64,000 nucleotides of DNA from Vibrio jasicida CAIM 1864 = LMG 25398 (GTDB taxonomy: Bacteria > Pseudomonadota > Gammaproteobacteria > Enterobacterales > Vibrionaceae), in contig NZ_BAOG01000004.1 in the NCBI RefSeq assembly GCF_000400365.1, positions 1 to 64,000 of the forward strand. Reading direction: 5' to 3'. A program made the position numbers and the translations under genes. This document shows positions 1 to 10,935 of the stretch, piece after piece (position 1 is the first letter of the stretch; the number at the start of each line of letters is the position of its first letter). The notes beneath the pieces were generated by a model that saw only the letters and a list, made by a program, of their open reading frames with translations, did not search any database and was not told the origin of the DNA.

Positions 1-37
1 CGTTTCTTTCGAAGCGTTGCCGTGTCAGCGAGGTGGC

Positions 38-65
38 ATTATAGAGATTGCGATCACATTGGCAA
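38..65 (-). promoter_or_regulatory. rRNA P1-type promoter reading left out of the window
   Basis: On the minus strand a TTGCCA box (60-65) lies 16 bases before a TATAAT box (38-43). Downstream comes a GC-rich discriminator and the string CTGACACGG, closely like the start of E. coli rrn P1 transcripts. Upstream (about 75-140) is A/T-rich with TTTTGAC-type blocks, as in UP-element or Fis regions. In E. coli the order trkH-hemG-rrsA is known, so a 16S rRNA gene probably starts just beyond base 1. The rRNA itself is not in the window. Confidence 0.8.
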
Positions 66-144
66 GCCCTTTTTCACCTTTTTTTTGACTTTTTTACCGT
101 TCGGATAAATTTGCGTCAAAAGCGGTCAAAAGAGCACGTTATTT

Positions 145-672
145 CTACAGTTCTTTGAATTTATCTGCGAAAAGAGCCACTTTCTCCCAATTGGTGTATT
201 CCACTTCTTTGGTCGTATCGGTTTCGCCACCCGTCATCGACATAATGAACTTAATCATCGTTTTGTCGAACCAACCATAACGTGGGTAATAAAGAGCACC
301 AGCAAAAACACCGATTAAGGTTGGTTTCCAAGGTGACTTAATTAGGAACTTACGAATGTAAGCGCTGCCTTCTGGCGTATCCTTTCCTTGGTCTTCTTTA
401 CGAGCGGTTAGGTTTACGCAGAAGAACGCCACTTTACTTTGTTCAAGTTGATTGAGGTTTCGCTCAATAAACTGGTACAGCTTCTTATTAAGATGACCAT
501 AACGAATAGACGCTCCAATCAATACCCTTTCGTATTGGCTAAAATCAATCGTCTCAACATTATGTAAATCCACCAACTCACATTCGAAGTCTGTTAGCTT
601 CTCATCTATATAGCGGAGAATTTTTTTAGTCTGCCCTTCACGGGAGGAATATAGAAATAATGCTTTTGCCAC
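145..672 (-). CDS. hemG: Menaquinone-dependent protoporphyrinogen IX dehydrogenase HemG
   Basis: A 175-residue flavodoxin-like protein that oxidises protoporphyrinogen IX to protoporphyrin IX in haem synthesis, passing electrons to the quinone pool at the inner membrane. The N-terminal FMN phosphate loop reads YSSREGQT (residues 8-15). The blocks IGASIRYGH, ARKFL-type and MTGGETDT-KEV, as in E. coli HemG, are present. Length matches the family (about 180). It starts 9 bases after trkH ends, so the two are probably co-transcribed, and it is the last gene before an rRNA-type promoter on the same strand. Confidence 0.95.
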   Translation of the reverse strand: MAKALFLYSSREGQTKKILRYIDEKLTDFECELVDLHNVETIDFSQYERVLIGASIRYGHLNKKLYQFIERNLNQLEQSKVAFFCVNLTARKEDQGKDTPEGSAYIRKFLIKSPWKPTLIGVFAGALYYPRYGWFDKTMIKFIMSMTGGETDTTKEVEYTNWEKVALFADKFKEL

Positions 673-681
673 GATTTCCCC

Positions 682-2139
682 TTAGCTACGCCAAAACGTC
701 GGCGTAAGTAGAATAAGTAAGGTAAAGATTTCCAGACGACCAAACAACATGGAAACAATCAGCACCCATTTTGCTTTGTCGTTTACATCGCCAAAGTGAA
801 GCGCAACTTCACCCAAGCCTGGACCTAAGTTGTTCAGCGTTGCAGCAACCGCGGAGAACGCACTTAGCTCATCCATTCCGGTCGCAATCAAACCCAGCAT
901 ACAGACCACAAACACTAAAGCATAAGCAGAGAAAAAACCCCACACTGCATCTACAACTCTTTGCGGCAGAGCGCTTCCACCGACTTTAATGGTGTAGACC
1001 GCGCGAGGATGAACCAAACGCTTAAGTTCACGAGCGCCTTGCAAGGTCAGCAATAAGATACGGATCACTTTCATACCGCCACCAGTAGAACCAGCACACC
1101 CTCCTATAAAAGAAGAGAACAGTAACAATACTGGTAAAAACAATGGCCAGTCGGCAAAGCCTGTCGTTGTAAAGCCAGCCGTAGTAGAGATGGAAATAGT
1201 CTGGAAAAGCGCTTGGTCGAATGCATCATAGGTTGAATCGTAAGAATGGTGGTTCAACAATAATAAGAAACACACCAAGAACAGAACGACTTGGATGAAG
1301 ATGAAAGCGCGGAACTCTGGATCTTTCCAATAGTATTTAGGATGCACGCCGCCAGACGCAAACGCGGCGAAGTGCAAAGAATAGTTACATGCCGAGATTA
1401 ACAAGAAGACAACAGTAATCATGTTAATCGCATAGCTATCGAAATAGCCCATGCTGGCATCGTGCGTAGAGAAACCACCGATGGCAATAGTTGAGAAGCT
1501 ATGGCTAATCGCATCAAATGGCGTCATACCGGCCAACCAAAATGCCACGGCACATGCGATCGTCAGACTTAAATAGATATACCATAGCGCTTTAGCCGTT
1601 TCGGCAATACGCGGCGTCATCTTAGTATCTTTGACTGGCCCTGGGATTTCTGCACGATAAAGCTGCATACCACCGATACCAAGCACTGGTAGGATTGCAA
1701 CGGCTAATACGATGATCCCCATACCTCCAAACCACTGTAGAAGCTGGCGGTAAAACAAGATTGCTTTGGGTAATTCATCAAGTCCAACGATAACTGTCGC
1801 ACCAGTGGTCGTTAAAGCAGAGAAGGATTCAAAAAAGGCGTCAGTCACAGATATATTTGGGTTGTCTGAGATAAGAAAAGGGATCGAGCCTGCGCTGCCT
1901 AGTACTGTCCAGAAAAGAACAACAATAAGAAAGCCATCACGTGCTTTTAACTCGTGTTTATACCTGCGGTTTGGGAACCAACATATCCCACCACACAATA
2001 GAAGTACGAAGAAAGTCGTGACAAAAGGTACACCCGCACCATCTCGATAGATGAGTGCGACCAATGCTGGCGCGAGCATTGTGACACTAAAAAGCGCGAG
2101 CAATAGCCCGACGATTCGAATAATTGAACGAAATTGCAT
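682..2139 (-). CDS. trkH: Trk potassium uptake transmembrane subunit TrkH
   Basis: A 485-residue polytopic inner-membrane protein with about ten or more hydrophobic segments, the ion-conducting subunit of the Trk K+ system. It works with the NAD-binding gate TrkA, which is not in this window. Selectivity-type loops typical of the family are visible: TTTGATV near residue 110, AIGGFSTHD near 220, STTAGFTTTGF near 320 and NNLGPG near 438. Length equals E. coli TrkH (483). It sits between yigZ and hemG on the same strand, the order also found in enterobacteria. Confidence 0.95.
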   Translation of the reverse strand: MQFRSIIRIVGLLLALFSVTMLAPALVALIYRDGAGVPFVTTFFVLLLCGGICWFPNRRYKHELKARDGFLIVVLFWTVLGSAGSIPFLISDNPNISVTDAFFESFSALTTTGATVIVGLDELPKAILFYRQLLQWFGGMGIIVLAVAILPVLGIGGMQLYRAEIPGPVKDTKMTPRIAETAKALWYIYLSLTIACAVAFWLAGMTPFDAISHSFSTIAIGGFSTHDASMGYFDSYAINMITVVFLLISACNYSLHFAAFASGGVHPKYYWKDPEFRAFIFIQVVLFLVCFLLLLNHHSYDSTYDAFDQALFQTISISTTAGFTTTGFADWPLFLPVLLLFSSFIGGCAGSTGGGMKVIRILLLTLQGARELKRLVHPRAVYTIKVGGSALPQRVVDAVWGFFSAYALVFVVCMLGLIATGMDELSAFSAVAATLNNLGPGLGEVALHFGDVNDKAKWVLIVSMLFGRLEIFTLLILLTPTFWRS

Positions 2140-2185
2140 GGATTAATTGACTAGCGAAGCTGTCCCTGTGGCTTCCTATATTTCA

Positions 2186-2809
2186 TTATTGTCCGTCTAT
2201 AGGGGTGACAATTGCCTTTGCACCGCTTTTGTTGATGATAGTTTGGGTAAAGGCGCTCACTTCACGTAGCTCAATTTCCAACACTAATACCACCTGATCG
2301 CTGTACTCAGCTTCAACTTCAACCGCACCAAACTGGGGCATGATCGACTGTGCGATAGGCATAAAACCATAGTCTAACTCTAGACGGAGTTTTGTGGTTA
2401 TTTTTTTCTCAATTGTTTGAAGCAGCTTGAGCGCTTGTTGCACACCGCCACCATAAGCTTTCACCAAACCACCCGTGCCTAACTTAATGCCACCAGAATA
2501 TCGAGTAACAACAGCTGTGAGTTCTCCTACACCAGAACCAGACAATTGAGCTAGGATCGGTTTTCCGGCTGTCCCCGATGGTTCTCCGTCATCGCTAAAC
2601 CCCCACTTCATCGAATCTTCTGGTCGACCCGCAACAAATCCCCAGCAGTTATGCCTTGCATCAGAGTGCTTGGTTTTGATCTGCTCTACGAACGCCTTTG
2701 CAGCCTCTATGTTCGGCGTATGAGCCAAATAGGTAATAAAGACGCTCTTTTTGATTTCTTCTTCAAATTGAGCAGGCGCGGCAGGGATAAGATAAGGCAG
2801 GTCATTCAT
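2186..2809 (-). CDS. yigZ: YigZ/IMPACT family protein
   Basis: A 207-residue protein of the IMPACT (UPF0029) family. The N-terminal domain carries the signature region around residues 50-110 (HNCWGFVAG, DDGEPSGTAGKPI, VTRYSGGIKLGTGGLVKAYGG), and a smaller C-terminal domain of the YigZ type follows. The exact function is not settled; eukaryotic IMPACT acts on translation control, and a similar link in bacteria is only a guess. The gap to trkH is 46 bases on the same strand, so it may be the first gene of a yigZ-trkH-hemG unit. Confidence 0.92.
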   Translation of the reverse strand: MNDLPYLIPAAPAQFEEEIKKSVFITYLAHTPNIEAAKAFVEQIKTKHSDARHNCWGFVAGRPEDSMKWGFSDDGEPSGTAGKPILAQLSGSGVGELTAVVTRYSGGIKLGTGGLVKAYGGGVQQALKLLQTIEKKITTKLRLELDYGFMPIAQSIMPQFGAVEVEAEYSDQVVLVLEIELREVSAFTQTIINKSGAKAIVTPIDGQ

Positions 2810-2951
2810 AGGATTAGGTCACTTTTCTCTTTGTCCAAAGTCTATCACGAGAGGTAATTGTGAGTCGCATAAGATCTGCCTTAGCGCACAATGTTAAACA
2901 CTTGTTTAAAAAATGTATTGAAATTAACCAATCCGAAGTCCAAACTAACTT

Positions 2952-2968
2952 CACTGGTCTAACCAGAA
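2952..2968. promoter_or_regulatory. FadR-like operator upstream of fadB
   Basis: The core CTGGTCTAACCAG (2954-2966) is a perfect inverted repeat (CTGGT/ACCAG) and matches the known FadR core TGGTCNGACCA at all but one defined position. It lies about 110 bases before the fadB start codon. FadR represses fadBA in E. coli until long-chain acyl-CoA releases it, so the same control is likely here. FadR itself is not encoded in the window. Confidence 0.75.
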
Positions 2969-3077
2969 CTATAAATAAAACGACTTTCCTCTATATCTAT
3001 TTGTTGCCTTACAGGCGCTCAGCCCGCATCAAATCGGTATACAGACAATCCAAGATTGTATGTCATGGAGATAGACA

Positions 3078-6439
<3,362 letters not shown>

Positions 6440-6525
6440 TTTGTTTAAGAAACGCTAGGTTGTAGTGATCAATCCAACAATCACGAGCAAATGAACCAAT
6501 ACTGAAAATTTTTAGCATTACACTT

Positions 6526-6557
6526 AAGGGCGGCATCTGATGTCGCCCTTTGTTTTA
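6526..6557 (+). terminator. Rho-independent terminator after fadBA
   Basis: An 11-bp stem (6526-6536 with 6540-6550, one G-U pair) has a 3-base loop and is followed by TGTTTT. It is placed about 90 bases after the fadA stop. Confidence 0.8.
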
Positions 6558-6666
6558 CGCCAAACATTGCTTACATGCACAAAAGGCATACATTAAATGC
6601 TCAAGTTTCATTTTATTCATAGACAAAGAAGACATACACTTAGCAGCAGTTGATATCTTGCTGCAT

Positions 6667-6681
6667 GTGACCCAGAGTCAC
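6667..6681. promoter_or_regulatory. Inverted repeat upstream of acuI, possible operator
   Basis: GTGAC and GTCAC flank a 5-base spacer and end 24 bases before the acuI start. The position and symmetry suit a regulator site in the promoter or leader, but no known consensus is matched. Confidence 0.35.
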
Positions 6682-6705
6682 GATACCGCACAATCGGAGA
6701 ACCTT

Positions 6706-7686
6706 ATGTTTAATGCTCTAGTTCTAAATCAAGAAGACAAACGTACTATCGCTAGCATCGAGCAAATCGATGAAACACAACTGCCTGAAGGCGACGTTCT
6801 GATTGACGTTGATTACTCATCGTTGAACTACAAAGACGGTCTTGCAATTACAGGTAAAGGTAAAATCATCCGTAACTTCCCGATGGTGCCGGGTATTGAC
6901 CTAGCAGGTACAGTAGTAAGCTCAGAAGACGACCGCTACCAAGCAGGCGACAAAGTTGTTCTTACTGGTTGGGGTGTAGGTGAAAACCACTGGGGCGGTA
7001 TGTCTCAACGTGCTCGCCTAAAAGCGGATTGGCTAGTACCACTACCAAAAGGTCTAGACAGCAAGAAAGCAATGATGGTTGGTACTGCTGGTTTCACTGG
7101 AATGCTATGTGTTCAAGCACTGCTTGATGCAGGCATCAAACCTGAAAACGGCGAAATCCTAGTAACTGGTGCAAGTGGCGGTGTAGGCTCAGTAGCAGTA
7201 ACGCTTCTAGCACAGCTTGGCTACAAAGTTGCTGCAGTGACAGGTCGCGTAGAGAAAAACGGCCCACTACTAGAAAAGTTAGGTGCTAGCCGCATCATCG
7301 ACCGCGTTGAATTTGAAGAGCCAGCACGTCCGCTTGAAAAACAAGTATGGGCAGGTGCGGTTGATACCGTAGGCAGCAAAGTACTAGCAAAAGTATTGGC
7401 GCAAATGGATTACAACAGTGCAGTTGCAGCTTGTGGTCTTGCAGGTGGCTTCGATCTACCTACTACAGTAATGCCGTTCATCCTGCGTAACGTTCGTCTA
7501 CAAGGTGTGGATTCTGTTTCATGCCCATTTGAAAAACGTACTGCAGCATGGGAAAAATTGGTTGAGCTACTACCAGACAGCTACTTCGATCAAGCTTGTA
7601 CTGAGGTAGAACTAGCTGAAGCACCAAAATACGCTGAAGACATCACAAACGGTCAAGTAACTGGTCGCGTGGTTATCAAGCTATAA
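6706..7686 (+). CDS. acuI: Acrylyl-CoA reductase (NADPH) AcuI
   Basis: A 326-residue zinc-independent medium-chain dehydrogenase of the YhdH/AcuI type, which reduces acryloyl-CoA to propionyl-CoA. In marine bacteria this deals with acrylate from DMSP breakdown. Diagnostic blocks are SSLNYKDGLAITGKGKI, FPMVPGIDLAG, GWGVGENHWGG and the NADPH-binding VTGASGGVGS. The reading frame is open from 6550, but the ATG at 6706 has a GGAGA site in front and gives the family length (E. coli 324). The product lies next to fadBA, which fits acyl-CoA metabolism. Confidence 0.93.
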   Translation: MFNALVLNQEDKRTIASIEQIDETQLPEGDVLIDVDYSSLNYKDGLAITGKGKIIRNFPMVPGIDLAGTVVSSEDDRYQAGDKVVLTGWGVGENHWGGMSQRARLKADWLVPLPKGLDSKKAMMVGTAGFTGMLCVQALLDAGIKPENGEILVTGASGGVGSVAVTLLAQLGYKVAAVTGRVEKNGPLLEKLGASRIIDRVEFEEPARPLEKQVWAGAVDTVGSKVLAKVLAQMDYNSAVAACGLAGGFDLPTTVMPFILRNVRLQGVDSVSCPFEKRTAAWEKLVELLPDSYFDQACTEVELAEAPKYAEDITNGQVTGRVVIKL

Positions 7687-7712
7687 GCGTTAACCCTTCG
7701 ATAGAATAAATG

Positions 7713-7738
7713 AAGCCGGGTCATTGCCCGGCTTTTTG
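7713..7738 (+). terminator. Terminator after acuI
   Basis: AAGCCGGG (7713-7720) pairs with CCCGGCTT (7727-7734) and a T run follows. It separates acuI from the convergent LysR gene. Confidence 0.85.
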
Positions 7739-7759
7739 CTATTTCGATTATCGGAAAAA

Positions 7760-8701
7760 TTAGTCTAATCCCATATCTTCAATTCGCTTAGCAATAAGAC
7801 GACTACATTCTTCACGAACCACTGCACGCAACCATTCTTGAGCGGGAGAGTGTTCGCAACGTGCGTGCCAAATCATCGAATATTCAAACGGCGTGAATTG
7901 GAATGGTAATGGCTTCACTACTAAGTCATAGCGATCAGCAACCAAGTACGCTAAATCGGCAGGAACCGTAATAATAATGGGTAAAGTATCAATGATCGCC
8001 AGTGCGGCCTCTAAATGGTAGGCACGAAGCACCATTTTACGTTTTGGCTTTTCCATCAAGGCTTGTTCAATCAGCGCCTTTACCCCATCACTGATAGCAA
8101 TCATTGCATGCGGGTAACTTAAGTAATCGTCTAAGCTCATCTCTTCATTCGCCAAAGGGTGTTGCTTAGAAAGCATACACAACACACCCACTCGACCAAG
8201 TACTTCACTTCGCAAAGGCTCTACTGGGCCAGTTGGACGACAAATCGCTAAGTCCGCGCCTTCATAAGTTAACTGATCAGACAAACGGTCGTGCTGCATC
8301 GGCAAAAAGTTAAATGAAACATTCGGCGCTTCTTGATAGATACGTGGTAATGCGAAAGGCAGAATGGTCTGCATCGCATAATCCGTCGTGGCAATATTAA
8401 AAGTTTGATCACAGCTACGCGGGTCAAATTCTCGTGGAGACAGTAATTGGCGCAGTGATTCCAAAGGCTCTCCCAAAGAGCGATCGATTTCCAACGCCTT
8501 TTGCGTCGGTATTAAGTGCTGGCCTTGCCGTGTAAATAACGGATCGTCAAGCAAATCACGCAATCGACCGAGTACGCGGCTCATAGCTGATTGGCTTAAA
8601 TTGAGACGCGTTGCTGCCTTGCTAACACTGCTTTCTTCGATCAACACACGTAATGCGACCAATAAATTCAGATCTCGACGATAGATGTCTTCTAATTCCA
8701 C
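7760..8701 (-). CDS. LysR-type transcriptional regulator
   Basis: A LysR-family regulator of 313 residues. The N-terminal winged helix-turn-helix is clear (KAATRLNLSQSAMSRVLGRLR, DPLFTRQGQ-LIPT), followed by a periplasmic-binding-like sensor domain. The start is uncertain. The frame runs open to 8785, but that upstream ATG lies inside a terminator hairpin, so I chose the GTG at 8701 (reading VELEDIYRRDLNLL). The HTH style resembles the LeuO/NodD-like branch. The target and inducer are unknown. It is convergent with acuI and not obviously paired with a divergent gene. Confidence 0.85.
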   Translation of the reverse strand: MELEDIYRRDLNLLVALRVLIEESSVSKAATRLNLSQSAMSRVLGRLRDLLDDPLFTRQGQHLIPTQKALEIDRSLGEPLESLRQLLSPREFDPRSCDQTFNIATTDYAMQTILPFALPRIYQEAPNVSFNFLPMQHDRLSDQLTYEGADLAICRPTGPVEPLRSEVLGRVGVLCMLSKQHPLANEEMSLDDYLSYPHAMIAISDGVKALIEQALMEKPKRKMVLRAYHLEAALAIIDTLPIIITVPADLAYLVADRYDLVVKPLPFQFTPFEYSMIWHARCEHSPAQEWLRAVVREECSRLIAKRIEDMGLD

Positions 8702-8751
8702 GATTTGCCACTTAACATGTAGGGGGTTTAGGTAAATTGTACTCTTCAGGC

Positions 8752-8777
8752 AAAAAAAATCCCGCCTTTCAGCGGGG
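8752..8777 (-). terminator. Terminator after the 60-residue membrane-protein gene
   Basis: On the minus strand CCCGC (8772-8776) and GCGGG (8761-8765) pair around a 6-base loop and eight T's follow. It ends transcription from 9052 leftwards, before the LysR gene. Confidence 0.8.
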
Positions 8778-8869
8778 AAGCCCAAGAAAAATGGGGATAG
8801 TGTCGGAATGAAGTGTCGTTAAACTTGGTGAGCGTATATATCAATAGGTTTCGATTACAGCAAGAAGTG

Positions 8870-9052
8870 CTAATTTTCTTGCTCTGATGCACCTGACCAT
8901 TTGTGCATCTCAATCCAAATCCCGATAATCGTTGCACTCATGCCTGCAAGAGGCATCAATGAGGTTTCAGCTGGCGTTCTAAGCACTAATGCACAAAACG
9001 AGATGAAGCATAAAACCGAATAGATAGTCAGTCTGTCTAACGCTGTTAACAT
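8870..9052 (-). CDS. Small two-segment membrane protein, function unknown
   Basis: Sixty residues, with a canonical AAGGAGA ribosome site a few bases before the ATG and its own terminator downstream, so I think it is a real gene. Two hydrophobic stretches are seen (about 10-25 and 32-48), with a charged tail. I do not recognise a family. Its layout (MLT start, P-L-A-G ... G-x-x-x-E at the end of the second segment) resembles the product at 9478-9738 on the other side of tusA. Confidence 0.7.
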   Translation of the reverse strand: MLTALDRLTIYSVLCFISFCALVLRTPAETSLMPLAGMSATIIGIWIEMHKWSGASEQEN

Positions 9053-9184
9053 CGTCTCTCCTTGCCAGTTGTTACCGAATTGTTAATTTAAAGTAAATCA
9101 AAAAATTCAGTTTGCCAAGTGGTTATTGAATATTTTTTCAACGAAAGTAAAATTCACCGCTCAGTTAGTTACGAGAATCACATT

Positions 9185-9433
9185 ATGAGTTTTAATCCTG
9201 AACTGGCGACAAAAACCTTAGAGGCGGAAGGATTACGCTGCCCAGAGCCAGTGATGATGGTCAGGAAGACAATTCGAAACATGCAAGATGGTGAAGTATT
9301 GCTAGTGAAAGCAGACGACCCATCAACAACTCGAGATATCCCGAGCTTCTGCCGATTCATGGATCACCAGTTGATAGCGGCACAAACGGAACAGCTTCCA
9401 TACCAGTACCTGATTAAGAAAGGTTTGGAATAA
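9185..9433 (+). CDS. tusA: Sulfur carrier protein TusA
   Basis: An 82-residue protein that takes persulfide sulfur from IscS and passes it to TusBCD for 2-thiouridine formation in tRNA. The invariant CPxP motif is LRCPEPVMM (Cys19). The block [13 protein letters not shown] matches E. coli TusA nearly residue for residue. The frame is open from 9119, but the ATG at 9185 gives the family length and N-terminus. It is flanked by two small membrane-protein genes on the other strand. Confidence 0.95.
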   Translation: MSFNPELATKTLEAEGLRCPEPVMMVRKTIRNMQDGEVLLVKADDPSTTRDIPSFCRFMDHQLIAAQTEQLPYQYLIKKGLE

Positions 9434-9448
9434 TCTCAGCAAGATCAA

Positions 9449-9476
9449 AAACGGCAGCCAAAAGGCTGCCGTTTGT
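9449..9476. terminator. Bidirectional terminator between tusA and a convergent small gene
   Basis: An 11-bp perfect stem (9449-9459 with 9464-9474 approximately) has an AAAA loop, with T's on the right and A's on the left, so it can serve both tusA and the convergent gene ending at 9478. Confidence 0.85.
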
Positions 9477-9477
9477 T

Positions 9478-9738
9478 TTATTCATCGTATTCTAAAGTGC
9501 GAACTTCTGATTGTAGCTTATTCAATTGTTGCTTCATCGCACGCATTTCTTCATGCATAGGAATAATGTGAGCTACTCGAATCCACGCTTCCACCGTCAA
9601 ACCAGTGAGAATGAAGGACCCTGCCACAATTGGCAACCACATATCAGTCAGCACCATAGCTAACAAGCACAGCGCTAAACCAAAGGTGAATAAATAACTC
9701 TGACTCTTTGGGGTCATACCCATGTAACGTGTAAGCAT
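9478..9738 (-). CDS. Small membrane protein with C-terminal coiled coil, function unknown
   Basis: Eighty-six residues, with two hydrophobic segments (about 14-32 and 36-50) and then a charged helix rich in E, Q, K and L (about 60-84) that looks like a short coiled coil. No catalytic motif or family is recognised. It begins MLT and has L-P-x-x-A-G followed by G-x-x-x-E at the second segment, a pattern shared with the 60-residue protein at 8870-9052. It converges on tusA with a shared terminator. Confidence 0.75.
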   Translation of the reverse strand: MLTRYMGMTPKSQSYLFTFGLALCLLAMVLTDMWLPIVAGSFILTGLTVEAWIRVAHIIPMHEEMRAMKQQLNKLQSEVRTLEYDE

Positions 9739-9897
9739 AAACTTGCCCTCTCGCTATCATTCACACCATTAAATTACCATGACAAGTATGACACTAATAT
9801 GTCATCCGTCACGGTCCTGAATGATTTTGAGCCAGAGTTTGAACTTGTGCATTACTCGACTAGTTATTGATAATTCACACCATTTACGGACAAGAAA

Positions 9898-10452
9898 TCA
9901 GAATAACGCGGCACCAATAGCCAAAGCAACAAATAGGAATGCAGTTACTTTACGAATGGCTCCAAGAGGCATCTTGTCGGCGGATAATTTACCAATCAAA
10001 ACAACAGGCACATTGGCCAATAACATACCGATCGTCGTACCCAGAATTACCCAACTCAATGCATCGGCGTACTGCGCGCCTAAAATAGAAGTGGCAATCT
10101 GAGTTTTATCGCCAATCTCAGCAACAAAGAAAGCAATAAAGCTGGCAATAAAAGGACCGCGATTGGATATCTGCTCATCATCATCCAATTTATCTGGGAT
10201 CAACACCCAAGCCGCCATGGCGACAAAACTGACCACCAGCACCCATTTGAGAACCCCAGGCGAAAGATAATCGGCCACCACCACACCCAACCATGCAGCC
10301 AAAGCGTGGTTGGCAATGGTTGCCAAAAAGATTGCCGCAATAATAGGGACCGGTTTTCGGTAACGACTGGCAAGTAATAGAGATAGCAATTGGGTCTTAT
10401 CGCCAATTTCTGCTAACGCTACAGTAGTAATTGAAATAGCTAAAACGCTCAC
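9898..10452 (-). CDS. mneA: Manganese exporter MneA (UPF0016/GDT1 family)
   Basis: A 184-residue membrane protein with six predicted helices and two copies of the family motif AEIGDKTQ (about 14-21 and 113-120), the signature of the UPF0016/TMEM165 cation transporters. In Vibrio cholerae the member MneA exports Mn2+. The Mn riboswitch directly upstream supports the same role here. The start is a GTG at 10452. No good Shine-Dalgarno sequence stands before it. Instead a four-codon reading frame (ATG at 10464) ends in a TGA that overlaps this GTG. Confidence 0.9.
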   Translation of the reverse strand: MSVLAISITTVALAEIGDKTQLLSLLLASRYRKPVPIIAAIFLATIANHALAAWLGVVVADYLSPGVLKWVLVVSFVAMAAWVLIPDKLDDDEQISNRGPFIASFIAFFVAEIGDKTQIATSILGAQYADALSWVILGTTIGMLLANVPVVLIGKLSADKMPLGAIRKVTAFLFVALAIGAALF

Positions 10453-10463
10453 GACATGCTCAT

Positions 10464-10536
10464 TGGGGCGGGATTATTATATTTAACCTAAGACAAATCT
10501 CACGCCCCACCCCGGTTAGTGATGATTTGTCTAAGG
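10464..10536 (-). promoter_or_regulatory. Expression platform of the mneA riboswitch
   Basis: Two competing helices can be drawn. The 3' strand of aptamer stem P1 with its flank (10524-10536) can instead pair with 10487-10499 over 13 positions with one mismatch. Separately, 10503-10509 (TGGGGCG on the minus strand) is the exact complement of 10464-10470 (CGCCCCA) at the start region. The first pairing would break P1; the second would cover the start region. There is no T run, so translation control is more likely than termination. Which state is on cannot be decided by eye. Confidence 0.6.
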
Positions 10537-10654
10537 TCTTGCTAAACTCATCGGGTTGATGAGTCTCGAGCGCCATGGTGATTTTGCACCAATTATGTTG
10601 ACGAACGAACCAGATGAAACAGACATTTCATCGGGTAAGCTACTCCCCAAAGAC
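10529..10654 (-). ncRNA. yybP-ykoY manganese riboswitch aptamer
   Basis: On the minus strand the leader begins at 10654 with GUCUUUGGGGAGUAGC, containing the highly conserved GGGGAGUAG loop. It continues with GUCAACAUAA and the UGCAAAAU loop and closes with AAGACCUUAGAC (10529 end). Hairpins GAUGAAA/UUUCAUC and CUCAUC/GAUGAG lie between. These blocks match the Mn2+-sensing leaders of E. coli alx and mntP. It sits between a good promoter and mneA, so Mn2+ probably turns on export. Confidence 0.92.
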
Positions 10655-10661
10655 AGGCGCA

Positions 10662-10690
10662 ATTCTAGCCATGTTTCCCCATCACCTCAA
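10662..10690 (-). promoter_or_regulatory. Sigma-70 promoter of the mneA riboswitch transcript
   Basis: Minus strand TTGAGG (10685-10690), a 17-base spacer, and TAGAAT (10662-10667). The predicted start, about 7 bases on, coincides with the 5' end of the aptamer at about 10654. Confidence 0.7.
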
Positions 10691-10935
10691 GAGTGAAAGA
10701 CAGCGAAAACTCCCTTTTAGGAAAAATTCAGCAGATAACGCGGTAAAAATCCATTAAAGGAGAAAATTGCCCACGAATTAATCAAGATTAGCTCTACTCC
10801 CATGCTCAATATCTGGGTATACTTGATTGTTAATTTATTCAACCGTAATTACTTTGAATCGCCATTGTTGAGGCAAGAAAACCCAACAAAAGAGACGAAT
10901 TCACGAGTAATAAGAGAATCGCGCGAACCTGACTT
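10691..10935 (+). other. Upstream region of glyQS
   Basis: This AT-rich stretch must contain the glyQS promoter. The best match I see is weak: TTGATT (10824-10829), 17 bases, TAATTA. No T-box is expected in this group and none is visible. No further open frame or strong hairpin was found. Confidence 0.3.

Noticed and set aside
6550..6705. Longer N-terminus for AcuI
   Set aside because: The added 52 residues start in a terminator and have no family match; the ATG at 6706 has a good ribosome site.
8702..8785. Upstream ATG as the start of the LysR gene at 7760-8701
   Set aside because: It would place the first codons inside a terminator hairpin with an eight-T tail and add residues foreign to the family.
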